Positions 1 to 6,424 of a DNA stretch of 10,410 nt are shown one piece after another. The position numbers were made by a program, and so were the translations under genes. The DNA comes from Immundisolibacteraceae bacterium (GTDB lineage Bacteria > Pseudomonadota > Gammaproteobacteria > Immundisolibacterales > Immundisolibacteraceae). Under the pieces are notes generated by a model. The model saw only the letters and a list, made by a program, of their open reading frames with translations. It made no database searches and was not told where the DNA came from. Each line of letters begins with the position of its first letter. The stretch's first letter is position 1. The DNA is taken from positions 1-10,410 of the forward strand of contig JAESTY010000227.1 in assembly GCA_016763355.1 (NCBI GenBank). Direction: 5' to 3'.

Positions 1-323
1 CCTCGGCCAACACCGAGCTCAATCCGACCATCGGTGAGCAGGTCAAGCATGGCGAATTCTTCGGCGACCCGGATCGGGTTATGAAACGGCAAGACAACCA
101 CCCCGCTACAGAGCCGAACCTTGCTAGTGCTTTTTGCCACCGCAGCCAGTGCCAGCGCGGGTGAAGCACAGAAGCCGTATTCACTGAAATGGTGCTCAGC
201 GGTCCAGACCGAATCAAAACCATAGGTCTCGGCGGCTTGCATCAATTCGATCTGTTCATCAAGCATCTGCCGCTCGCCTCTATCCCCGGCGCTTTCAAAC
301 AGGTGTAGTAGTCCAAATTTCAT
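1..323 (-). CDS. Luciferase-like flavin-dependent monooxygenase, N-terminal part (runs off window)
   Basis: The 107 complete codons visible start MKFGLLHLFE and read as the N-terminus of the bacterial luciferase-like monooxygenase (LLM) superfamily. These TIM-barrel enzymes use reduced FMN or F420 to oxygenate organic substrates in the cytosol. Diagnostic features are the first beta-strand with its following helix (residues 1-35), the GFDSVWTAEHHFSEYG segment (35-50) with the paired His typical of the family, VVVLPFHNPIRVAEEFAMLD (75-94), and DGRIELGVGR (98-107). The 3' end lies outside the window, so total length and subfamily are unknown. It starts 26 bases after the stop of the transglycosylase gene on the same strand and has a G-rich stretch just before the ATG, so the two may be co-transcribed although they are functionally unrelated. 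The substrate cannot be deduced. Confidence 0.88.
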   Translation of the reverse strand, partial: MKFGLLHLFESAGDRGERQMLDEQIELMQAAETYGFDSVWTAEHHFSEYGFCASPALALAAVAKSTSKVRLCSGVVVLPFHNPIRVAEEFAMLDLLTDGRIELGVGR

Positions 324-349
324 CGCTCCCCCCCAAAATGTTCTCAACG

Positions 350-2386
350 TTATTTTGTTGCCACCTGACTCCCGGTAAAGTGACATTGGTCTGTTACGCC
401 GGCCTTGAGCAAACCACCAGCCTCAGGCGTTACTGACATCAACTGGTTCACCGCCGGTGCTAATTGAGCCAGCCTCTGTGGCGGACCACCTGCGAGCTGG
501 CGATAGATAATCGCATAACTGAGCACCGCCTGAACATATTCACGGGTCTCACCGTAGGTAATCATTTCAATCCAGAGTGCTGCGGATACGTTGGATCGGT
601 TTTTTAGCCAGCGTTTTACGTTTCTAGGGCCACCGTTATAGGCGGCCAGCGCCAGCACCTTGTCACCCTGGTATTTATCGATCATCTGGCGCAGGTAGTG
701 GGTGCCATAACGAAGGTTAAGTGCCGGTTGATAAAGCTTACGAGTGGCGAATCGGCGTTCCTGGCGACTATGAGCCACTTTGCGTGCGGTGGCGGGCATC
801 AACTGCATCAGGCCACGGGCACCGACCGCGGAGCGGGCCTCGGGATCAAACAGACTCTCTCGGCGCACCAGACCTAGCACTAGCGCTGGCGGCAACTTCT
901 GCACCGCTGCCTGTTTGGCGATCAGGTCGCCATAAACCACCGGAAACCTCAGGTCGAGATCATGCCAGGATTTTGCCGCAGCCGCGGTTAACACCGCCAT
1001 GTGGTGCCACTGCCACTGCTGGGCTAGTTTGGCGACCAACGCCTTGCCTGCTGCAGGCTGACCATCAATATAATCCCGCCATTCGCGGCGGGCGTCGGTT
1101 TCGCGGCCGAAATGACGCAATTCAATAATACGGGCGATGGTTGGCTGTGTCTCCAGTTCGGCGAGTTGATCCGCAGTGGCTGGAATCGGCCGCTGCTGAA
1201 AGCTATAGGGCAGGTTGAGCTGATCAGCAGCCAAAAAGCCGTAATAGTCACGTTCGGTAGCCAAACTGGTCAACAGACTGTCAGCCTGGCTCTGGCGGCC
1301 GGTTGCCTGCAGTGCCTGGCTCTGCCAATAACGCCAGCGGCTGGAGTTTCTGGGGGTCTTATTAAGCTGCGGATACCAGCGCAACAATTGATCCCAGTGG
1401 CCCTGGCCAAGCGCCCAGCGCATGCGCCATTCCGCCAATGTGTCATCAAGGGCAGCTGGTGGTAGTGCATCCAGAAAGTCCCCGGCGGTGTTAGTACCAT
1501 CCAGCGCCAGTTCTAGCCCTAGCCGCGAAAGGGTCTTTAACTGTTCGGCCTGATTTAACTGCAGATGGCGCTGACGGGTTTGCCAGAGTTGACTCGCCTG
1601 CGCCGGGTTTTGGCGCGCTAGTCTTCGAATGCCATGGGCGGCAACGGTTGCCAAATCGGCCTGTTGCCAGAGATCACAGCTTGCTACCGACTCAGGTTTG
1701 CGATGCACCTGGATTAGCCGGGTGCCAATCGGCTGTTCAGATTTGGGCAATAGGCTAACCAGATAGCGGGCCAGGCTGGTGTTGGCTCGATCAAGGCTCA
1801 GCTGTAGCCGTTGCCAGACCCGATCGGCGTTAAAATCATTGCTGTGGCGCCAACTGTTAAACAGCTGATCACACGCCCTGGGCTGCGAACGACCATGCAA
1901 CCAGAGCTTTTCTGCGCCCTGCCAGGCCGCTTTCCGGTCACCGGTTTCTAGCAGTGAGCGGTAGTAATGGCATTGCAACTTAACCGACGCCGTTGGTCGG
2001 TAAGCCGCCGCAAACCGGCGCCACTGACGGCGCTGGGCCAGCTGATGGAGCCACTGGTCTCGGAGGCGGTTTGCAACTGGTAAATGACCATATTCACGGA
2101 GGAATTGTTTAACTTCGCCGTACTTTGCCGGTGCCAGGTTTTTGCGCAGTCGCTGGTAACGCAGGTAGGGGTAGAGCGGATAGTCGGTTAATTCTCCGGC
2201 CAGTTGGCGATATTCAGTAAGTCGACCAACCGAAAACGCCTGTTCGGCAGCGCTAAATTTAAGTCGTTGCTGCTGAGTTTGCTGATCGACTGCGCCCGCG
2301 CCTGCTGACGCCAACAATAGAGAAGTCATCAACCATAACGGCGATTTCTGCTTAATTAACCCGAATAATTTGGTCAGCGCTGACAT
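350..2386 (-). CDS. slt: Soluble lytic murein transglycosylase (Slt70 type)
   Basis: 678 aa, close to Escherichia coli Slt70 (645 aa). It cleaves the MurNAc-GlcNAc bond of peptidoglycan in the periplasm, forming 1,6-anhydro-MurNAc ends, for wall turnover and remodelling. Residues 1-32 form a signal peptide (basic start, hydrophobic LWLMTSLLLASAGAGA). Residues ~35-470 are rich in Arg, Gln, Trp and Leu with helix-turn-helix periodicity, matching the superhelical doughnut domain. The C-terminal catalytic domain (~485-640) has the family-1 motifs: catalytic Glu510 in RRES, GLMQLMP (525-531), AAYNGG (581-586) and YGETREYV (611-618). The start is uncertain because no good Shine-Dalgarno precedes 2386, but this ATG gives a normal signal peptide. 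Several long antisense open frames inside it are codon-bias shadows. Function is well supported; the gene symbol is by family resemblance. Confidence 0.93.
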   Translation of the reverse strand: MSALTKLFGLIKQKSPLWLMTSLLLASAGAGAVDQQTQQQRLKFSAAEQAFSVGRLTEYRQLAGELTDYPLYPYLRYQRLRKNLAPAKYGEVKQFLREYGHLPVANRLRDQWLHQLAQRRQWRRFAAAYRPTASVKLQCHYYRSLLETGDRKAAWQGAEKLWLHGRSQPRACDQLFNSWRHSNDFNADRVWQRLQLSLDRANTSLARYLVSLLPKSEQPIGTRLIQVHRKPESVASCDLWQQADLATVAAHGIRRLARQNPAQASQLWQTRQRHLQLNQAEQLKTLSRLGLELALDGTNTAGDFLDALPPAALDDTLAEWRMRWALGQGHWDQLLRWYPQLNKTPRNSSRWRYWQSQALQATGRQSQADSLLTSLATERDYYGFLAADQLNLPYSFQQRPIPATADQLAELETQPTIARIIELRHFGRETDARREWRDYIDGQPAAGKALVAKLAQQWQWHHMAVLTAAAAKSWHDLDLRFPVVYGDLIAKQAAVQKLPPALVLGLVRRESLFDPEARSAVGARGLMQLMPATARKVAHSRQERRFATRKLYQPALNLRYGTHYLRQMIDKYQGDKVLALAAYNGGPRNVKRWLKNRSNVSAALWIEMITYGETREYVQAVLSYAIIYRQLAGGPPQRLAQLAPAVNQLMSVTPEAGGLLKAGVTDQCHFTGSQVATK

Positions 2387-2657
2387 GGCAGTAAAGACAA
2401 TATCCTGAACATCGATGAATAGTTAAATTTATGAAATTTTCATAGCTGCCAACTTAACAGACAAAGTTGGCCAATCCATATTGGGTAAACAAATCGATAC
2501 CTATCGAAACGATTTTCGGTATAGCATCATGAAACTAATTAAATACATAAATAATAAAAAATCTTAAATTTTAAAACCACCAAAACAACAACTTCTGACT
2601 GAATGGCACCCCCGATCAATGCCCTTCAACAGCGTGTCGACCCCACTGGAGCTACCG
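2387..2657. promoter_or_regulatory. AT-rich divergent intergenic region with four inverted repeats
   Basis: This region separates the divergent transglycosylase and sulfotransferase genes and should hold both promoters. Four inverted repeats lie within 93 bases: the perfect dyad TATGAAATTTTCATA (2430-2444); GCCAACTT/AAGTTGGC with an 8-base loop (2448-2471); CCAA/TTGG (2471-2484); and ATACC/GGTAT (2497-2522) enclosing ATCG/CGAT. From 2525 to 2590 the sequence is very AT-rich, which suits a promoter or curved DNA, but no confident -35/-10 pair was found. The dyads could be operators or RNA hairpins. Confidence 0.4.
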
Positions 2658-3308
2658 ATGTCTATTGATGTGATCTGCGCAGGCTTTGGCCGTACTGGCA
2701 CCCTTTCGGTAAAAGCCGCGCTGGGCAAACTCGGCTATGACAACTGTTATCACATGATGGAGCTGTTTCAGCATCCCGGTCACGCCAACACCTGGACCGA
2801 CATGATCAACGGCCAGCCGGCCGACTGGCCTGCCCTGTTTGAGGGCTACCGCTCAATCACGGATTGGCCCGCCACCTATTTCTGGCGCGAACTGGCCGAC
2901 TACTATCCAGAGGCAAAAATTTTACTCACGCTACGTGACCCTGAAAAATGGTGGCAGAGTATTTCATCAACCATTTTCACCGCCATTAGCGGTGCTTTCC
3001 CTGATGGTGCTACCGAACCCCAGTTACCGCCGGACACCCCACAGGAAGTGATCGAACAGATCATCTGTGCCCGAGCGAGTATTTCGGCAGGTACTTTTAA
3101 CAATAACACTGCAGACCGGGACTACTGCATTTCGGTCTACGAACAGCACAATGACGCAGTGCGCAAATACATAGCTGCAGACCGACTGCTAGAGTTTGAG
3201 GTCAAGCAAGGCTGGCAACCACTTTGTGATTTTCTCGGTCAGCCGCTGCCTGAAGGGGAATTTCCCCGACTCAATTCATCATCAGAATTTGGCAGTAATT
3301 TTACTTAA
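2658..3308 (+). CDS. P-loop sulfotransferase family protein (Sulfotransfer_4-like)
   Basis: 216 aa. Family members transfer a sulfuryl group from PAPS to a hydroxyl or amine; the acceptor here is unknown. The 5'-phosphosulfate loop is GFGRTGTLS at residues 9-17, directly after the first beta-strand (DVICA). The 3'-phosphate-binding region is LRDPEKWWQSI (92-102), following the strand KILLT. The segment YDNCYHMMELFQHPGH (27-42) is characteristic of the small bacterial sulfotransferases often listed as Sulfotransfer_4. An ATG 13 codons upstream (2619) is in frame, but GGAG six bases before 2658 and homology starting at MSIDVICAGFG favour 2658. The gene stands alone on the plus strand between divergent and convergent neighbours. 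Its stop overlaps the stop of the epimerase gene by four bases. A related P-loop kinase cannot be fully excluded but fits less well. Confidence 0.82.
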   Translation: MSIDVICAGFGRTGTLSVKAALGKLGYDNCYHMMELFQHPGHANTWTDMINGQPADWPALFEGYRSITDWPATYFWRELADYYPEAKILLTLRDPEKWWQSISSTIFTAISGAFPDGATEPQLPPDTPQEVIEQIICARASISAGTFNNNTADRDYCISVYEQHNDAVRKYIAADRLLEFEVKQGWQPLCDFLGQPLPEGEFPRLNSSSEFGSNFT

Positions 3309-4267
3309 GGATAACGCTCAGGGTGGGTCTGTAATTCCAGCAAAAAATCATCAATCCACTGCTGTAAATCGTATTGAGGATTCCAGCCCCATTCGTCGCG
3401 GGCAAAGCGGTCATCAATCGGTTTGATCATCTCATCCAGAAAACGTTGGCGCTGCGGGTCCGGGTTAAAACTGATCTGCGCGTCACTAATCCGCGCCCGC
3501 ACAGTTTCTGCCAGCTCTGCGGCGGTTGGAGTTGGCGGCACGCCGTTAATTAAATAGTTGAACTTTTTCAGCCCTTCGACCGGCGCACGGCTCAGCTGAA
3601 TCACCCCACGGGCGCAATCTTTTACATAAACAATCGGCACCCGCGTATGTTCTGCGGCACCGACCACATAGGGTCTGCCGTTGGCACTCTCCTCGACCAT
3701 CCAGGAATGAAATTGCGCCGCCCCAGGGGTACGTACCCCGGCACCGGCAATACCGGGAAAACGAATACCGCGATAATCGAGACCATAACGATTACGGTAA
3801 AAATTACCCATATTTTCACCGAATAGCTTGGCCGAGCCGTAAAAAGATAGCGGCCGCTGCATACTCAGGTCATCAAGCTGATCACCGGCAACATCTGCAC
3901 CATAGGTACCGATACTGCTGGCAAACAGTACCTGGCGAACATCAAGCAAGCGAGCTGCTTCAAAGACATTAAAGGTACCGTTGACGTTGGCCTGCATCGC
4001 CGCCGCTGGGTCCAGGTCTGATGCCACCGACAGCATGGCACCCAGGTGGTATATCGCCTCAGGTCGGGACTGTTTAACCGCCTCCATCACGTGGCTCATA
4101 TTACCCAGGTTGCCCTGAATAAAAGTCACCTGATCGGCCACATCCGCCAACCGCCAGGTGGCACCGCTGACATGAAACACGGTGACCTCATGCTTGCCTT
4201 CGGCCAGCAGTTCACGCACCACTGCGGAGCCGATAAAACCGGTACCGCCGGTTACTAAAATTGCCAT
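3305..4267 (-). CDS. NAD-dependent epimerase/dehydratase (extended SDR, threonine-dehydrogenase-like)
   Basis: 320 aa, the normal length for an extended short-chain dehydrogenase. The NAD-binding motif TGGTGFIG is at residues 6-13. The catalytic set is complete: Ser117/118 in FASSIGTYG, and Tyr143-x3-Lys147 in FYGSAKLFGEN. The C-terminal segment DEWGWNPQYDLQQWIDDFL (291-309) resembles the end of SDR-type L-threonine 3-dehydrogenases and UDP-sugar epimerases. The enzyme likely oxidises or epimerises a hydroxylated substrate with NAD in the cytosol; whether it acts on a sugar, a hydroxy acid or a catabolic alcohol cannot be decided. A strong G-rich Shine-Dalgarno (GGGGAGGG) lies about seven bases before the ATG. 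It is downstream of another SDR on the same strand with 95 bases between, so a two-gene unit is plausible. Its stop overlaps that of the convergent sulfotransferase. Confidence 0.87.
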   Translation of the reverse strand: MAILVTGGTGFIGSAVVRELLAEGKHEVTVFHVSGATWRLADVADQVTFIQGNLGNMSHVMEAVKQSRPEAIYHLGAMLSVASDLDPAAAMQANVNGTFNVFEAARLLDVRQVLFASSIGTYGADVAGDQLDDLSMQRPLSFYGSAKLFGENMGNFYRNRYGLDYRGIRFPGIAGAGVRTPGAAQFHSWMVEESANGRPYVVGAAEHTRVPIVYVKDCARGVIQLSRAPVEGLKKFNYLINGVPPTPTAAELAETVRARISDAQISFNPDPQRQRFLDEMIKPIDDRFARDEWGWNPQYDLQQWIDDFLLELQTHPERYP

Positions 4268-4282
4268 CTACGACCCTCCCCA

Positions 4283-4308
4283 ATATCCCCAGATATCCCC
4301 AGATATCC
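4283..4308. repeat. Short tandem repeat, 10-bp unit, 2.6 copies
   Basis: The unit ATATCCCCAG occurs twice (4283-4292, 4293-4302), followed by ATATCC (4303-4308). It sits between the two SDR genes, immediately upstream of the epimerase Shine-Dalgarno, so it lies in the leader or spacer of that gene on the minus strand. It may be a simple slippage repeat; no function is evident. Confidence 0.7.
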
Positions 4309-4362
4309 ATTTAATTATTTAATAGTGGTCTTTGCAGCCACCTCTGTTAATCATCAAACTAC

Positions 4363-5130
4363 TCACTGCGCAGTGTAACCACCATCGACGGTCACCGTCT
4401 GGCCGGTGACAAAGGTTGATCCGGCCGAACAGAGCCAGGTAACCGCATCGGCAATTTCACTGGGCGCACCGAGTCGGCCCATTGGATGGAGTGCCTCCTG
4501 GGCCTCAATCAGACCCGGATGCTGTTCACCCACCGCCACTATCTGCTGGCTTAAAGTGGTGCCGGGGCAGACTGCATTAACCCGAATGTTCTGCTGGGCA
4601 TATTCCAGTGCTGCGGTTTTGGTCAGACCAATCACGCCGAATTTACAGGCCGACAGGGTCGGCGAGACATTTTCATAACCGACCTGGCCGGCTACTGAGG
4701 CGATATTAACGATAGCGCCACCCCCTGCGCGCAGCATCTGCTGCAGTTCATATTTCATGCAGAGCCAGACACCTTTGAACATCACTCCGGTTTCTCGGTC
4801 CCAATCCTGCTCGGTACAGTCGGCGGTTTTCGCGGGCACCCCACCCATACCCGCGTTGTTACAGGCAAAATCTAGTTGTCCGTAAGCTGAAATAGTTTGG
4901 GCGATTAACGACTCGACCTGCTCGGCACTGGCCACGTCTGCCTGGACAAACAGCGCCTGGCCACCCAACTGTTTAATTTGATCCACAGTCTCCGCGCCGC
5001 CCCGTGGATTAATGTCATTAACCACCACCTGCGCGCCACCGCGCGCAAATGCTAGCGCCGTGGCCTGGCCGATGCCCGACCCTGCGCCGGTAACCAGCGC
5101 CACCTTGTGTTGAAAATTAACTGTTTGCAT
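4363..5130 (-). CDS. Classical SDR family protein lacking catalytic Asn and Tyr
   Basis: 255 aa, typical for classical short-chain dehydrogenases. The Rossmann part is intact: TGAGSGIG (14-21), VVVND (35-39) whose Asp39 suggests NAD rather than NADP, an ADV motif (64-66) and NNAG (91-94). The active site is not: where family members have VNLKGV the sequence reads VMFKGV (Met117 for Asn), and where they have SPAYTASK it reads SPTLSACK (Leu159 for Tyr), while Ser145 and Lys163 remain. The reading frame is open with normal codons. Start choice: GGAGG ends eight bases before the ATG at 5130 but only two before an ATG at 5136. An upstream TTG at 5229 overlaps the putative -35 box, so 5130 is preferred. 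It leads the SDR/epimerase pair. It may be a non-catalytic binding protein, a partner subunit, or an enzyme with altered chemistry. Confidence 0.85.
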   Translation of the reverse strand: MQTVNFQHKVALVTGAGSGIGQATALAFARGGAQVVVNDINPRGGAETVDQIKQLGGQALFVQADVASAEQVESLIAQTISAYGQLDFACNNAGMGGVPAKTADCTEQDWDRETGVMFKGVWLCMKYELQQMLRAGGGAIVNIASVAGQVGYENVSPTLSACKFGVIGLTKTAALEYAQQNIRVNAVCPGTTLSQQIVAVGEQHPGLIEAQEALHPMGRLGAPSEIADAVTWLCSAGSTFVTGQTVTVDGGYTAQ

Positions 5131-5200
5131 GTCCATCACCTCCCCCCAGGTTAAATTATTCTCCAGTTCCACTTTACATTGACTTGCATTAACCCTGGAT

Positions 5201-5229
5201 AAATTAAGTAGCTGATCAAAGTAGGTCAA
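5201..5229 (-). promoter_or_regulatory. Putative sigma-70 promoter of the SDR/epimerase unit
   Basis: On the minus strand TTGACC (5229-5224, five of six consensus bases) is followed after exactly 17 bases by TAATTT (5206-5201), which keeps the conserved TA at positions 1-2 and final T of a -10 box. Transcription would begin near 5194, giving a leader of about 64 bases to the ATG at 5130. The dyad at 5232-5262 abuts the -35 box. Confidence 0.45.
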
Positions 5230-5231
5230 AA

Positions 5232-5262
5232 CTACAGTTCTGGGTTAACCAGGACGCTGTAG
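5232..5262. promoter_or_regulatory. Interrupted palindrome beside the SDR promoter, candidate operator
   Basis: Outer arms CTACAG (5232-5237) and CTGTAG (5257-5262) flank inner arms CTGG (5240-5243) and CCAG (5249-5252) around GTTAA. The 31-bp dyad lies two bases upstream of the putative -35 of the SDR gene and about 100 bases before the divergent kinase gene, where an activator or shared regulator could bind. No regulator gene is present in the window. Confidence 0.35.
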
Positions 5263-5289
5263 CTAAGGTAGTGAAGGCATTGTTAATCA

Positions 5290-5308
5290 GCTAAAATCGA
5301 CGATTAGC
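5290..5308. promoter_or_regulatory. Second dyad upstream of the RIO kinase gene
   Basis: GCTA (5290-5293) and TAGC (5305-5308) flank ATCG (5296-5299) and CGAT (5301-5304) with a single A at the centre. The central loop is too short for an RNA hairpin, so a protein-binding site in DNA is more likely. TAAAAT at 5292-5297 could be a -10 box for the kinase gene, but no convincing -35 goes with it. Confidence 0.25.
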
Positions 5309-5365
5309 CCGAGCTTGATACTTTTCCCAGTTTTGATCCCGAATTCACGAGTAAAAAAAACCTTC

Positions 5366-6214
5366 ATGAAAACACCGGAACAGCTCTCTGACCTGGTTGA
5401 GGATGGCCTTATTGATGAGGTCGTCAACCGTTTGATGAGTGGCAAGGAAGCAGATGTTTACGTGGTGCGCTGCGGCGAAGAACTGCGCTGCGCCAAAATT
5501 TATAAGGATAAGGAAACCCGCAGTTTTAAACAGGCGGTGCAATATCAGGAAGGTCGAAAGGTACGCAACACCCGCAAAGCTCGGGCGATGAAAAAGGGCA
5601 CCGATTTTGGTCGCCGCCAGGTCGAAGAGAGCTGGCACAACGCCGAGGTCGAGGCGCTAAAAAAACTCGATGAAGTCGGTGTGCGGGTACCAAAACCCTT
5701 CTTTTGCCTGGACGGTGTTTTGCTGATGGAGCTGGTAACCACCAACGACGGTGAGGTCGCGCCCCGACTATCGGATACCCGGCCCGACAAAGAAACAGCC
5801 TTACGAGACCATTCGGTGATGATGCACGCCATAGTGCGCATGCTCTGCGCGGGACTGGTGCATGGCGATTTATCGGAATTTAATGTGTTGGTCGATGATG
5901 AAGGACCGGTGGTTATCGATCTGCCCCAGGCGGTAGACGCTGCGGCCAATAACCATGCCCAATCCATGCTGGAGCGGGATGTAAATAACATCACCCGCTT
6001 CTATGGCCGCTATGCCCGCGAACTTAAGGGCAAACTCTACGCCGAAGAGATTTGGGAACTCTACAAAGCCGGCGAACTGCACCCCGAATCAACCCTCACT
6101 GGACTATTTCAAGCCGACGAAACCAACGCCGATGTGGATTCGGTGATGGAAGAGATCAAAGCTGCCTATGCGATCGAACAGATGCGCATTGAACGCATGA
6201 ATAGCCCAGATTAA
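5366..6214 (+). CDS. RIO1-like serine protein kinase (PA4780-type)
   Basis: 282 aa. RIO kinases are atypical ATP-dependent Ser kinases; in bacteria their targets are mostly unknown. Landmarks: SGKEADVYVV (25-34) as the nucleotide-binding loop, Lys44 in CAKIYK as the ATP-anchoring lysine, the RIO flexible-loop region QEGRKVRNTRKARAM (61-75), MELV hinge (121-124), catalytic loop HGDLSEFNV (166-174) with Asp168 and Asn173, and metal-binding Asp185 in VIDLPQ. All key residues are present. Overall it resembles Pseudomonas aeruginosa PA4780 from memory, including the N-terminus MKTP...LVEDGL. This supports the ATG at 5366 over an in-frame TTG at 5315, although the Shine-Dalgarno is weak. It stands alone, divergent from the SDR gene, and ends at a strong hairpin. 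It has no evident link to the catabolic genes around it. Confidence 0.92.
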   Translation: MKTPEQLSDLVEDGLIDEVVNRLMSGKEADVYVVRCGEELRCAKIYKDKETRSFKQAVQYQEGRKVRNTRKARAMKKGTDFGRRQVEESWHNAEVEALKKLDEVGVRVPKPFFCLDGVLLMELVTTNDGEVAPRLSDTRPDKETALRDHSVMMHAIVRMLCAGLVHGDLSEFNVLVDDEGPVVIDLPQAVDAAANNHAQSMLERDVNNITRFYGRYARELKGKLYAEEIWELYKAGELHPESTLTGLFQADETNADVDSVMEEIKAAYAIEQMRIERMNSPD

Positions 6215-6230
6215 ACTGGATTAAATCAGT

Positions 6231-6260
6231 CCTGAGCTGGTAAAAACCCACCAGCTCAGG
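6231..6260. terminator. Strong hairpin after the RIO kinase gene, likely terminator
   Basis: CCTGAGCTGG (6231-6240) and CCAGCTCAGG (6251-6260) form a perfect 10-bp stem, extended to 11 bp by T6241-A6250, around an A-rich 8-base loop. It begins 16 bases after the kinase stop. Neither strand has a clear T-run after it, so intrinsic termination is uncertain; it may instead block exonucleases or terminate weakly in both directions between convergent genes. Confidence 0.55.
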
Positions 6261-6424
6261 TCGCCTCAAACTAATACTCGATGGTCAATTTAAGGGCCAG
6301 CTTTTGGCCTGGTCTCTGCTCAGCTACTAGCCGACCTTTTCGACCAGCCGGCCACCAGTGTTCCCGTTAACTACTCTGACCTGAGCGATATTCTCAGCAC
6401 TACCGATAACAAAACCTAAGCAGG
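6261..6424 (-). other. Intergenic stretch with a possible decayed coding remnant
   Basis: No intact gene is visible between the terminator hairpin and the amidohydrolase stop. On the minus strand, one open stretch (about 6416 down to 6330) reads GFVIGSAENIAQVRVVNG and then NTGGRLVEKVG before two consecutive stops. An overlapping frame ends at TAG 6271-6273 with AEQRPGQKLALKLTIEY. Joined by a frameshift near 6330, the two would make one C-terminal tail ending in an aromatic residue. A plus-strand frame (6294-6419) is also open for 41 codons but has no start. This may be a gene relic or chance. Confidence 0.25.

Noticed and set aside
721..1465. Open frames on the plus strand (721-1128, 1112-1465) inside the transglycosylase gene
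   Set aside because: They are antisense to a well-supported gene, their translations resemble no family and lack ribosome-binding sites; they follow from the GC-biased codons of slt.
5131..5229. TTG start extending the SDR by 33 residues
   Set aside because: The TTG is part of the putative -35 box, the extension resembles no SDR, and the ATG at 5130 has an optimal Shine-Dalgarno.
5315..5365. TTG start extending the RIO kinase by 17 residues
   Set aside because: No Shine-Dalgarno, and the remembered PA4780-type N-terminus matches the ATG at 5366.
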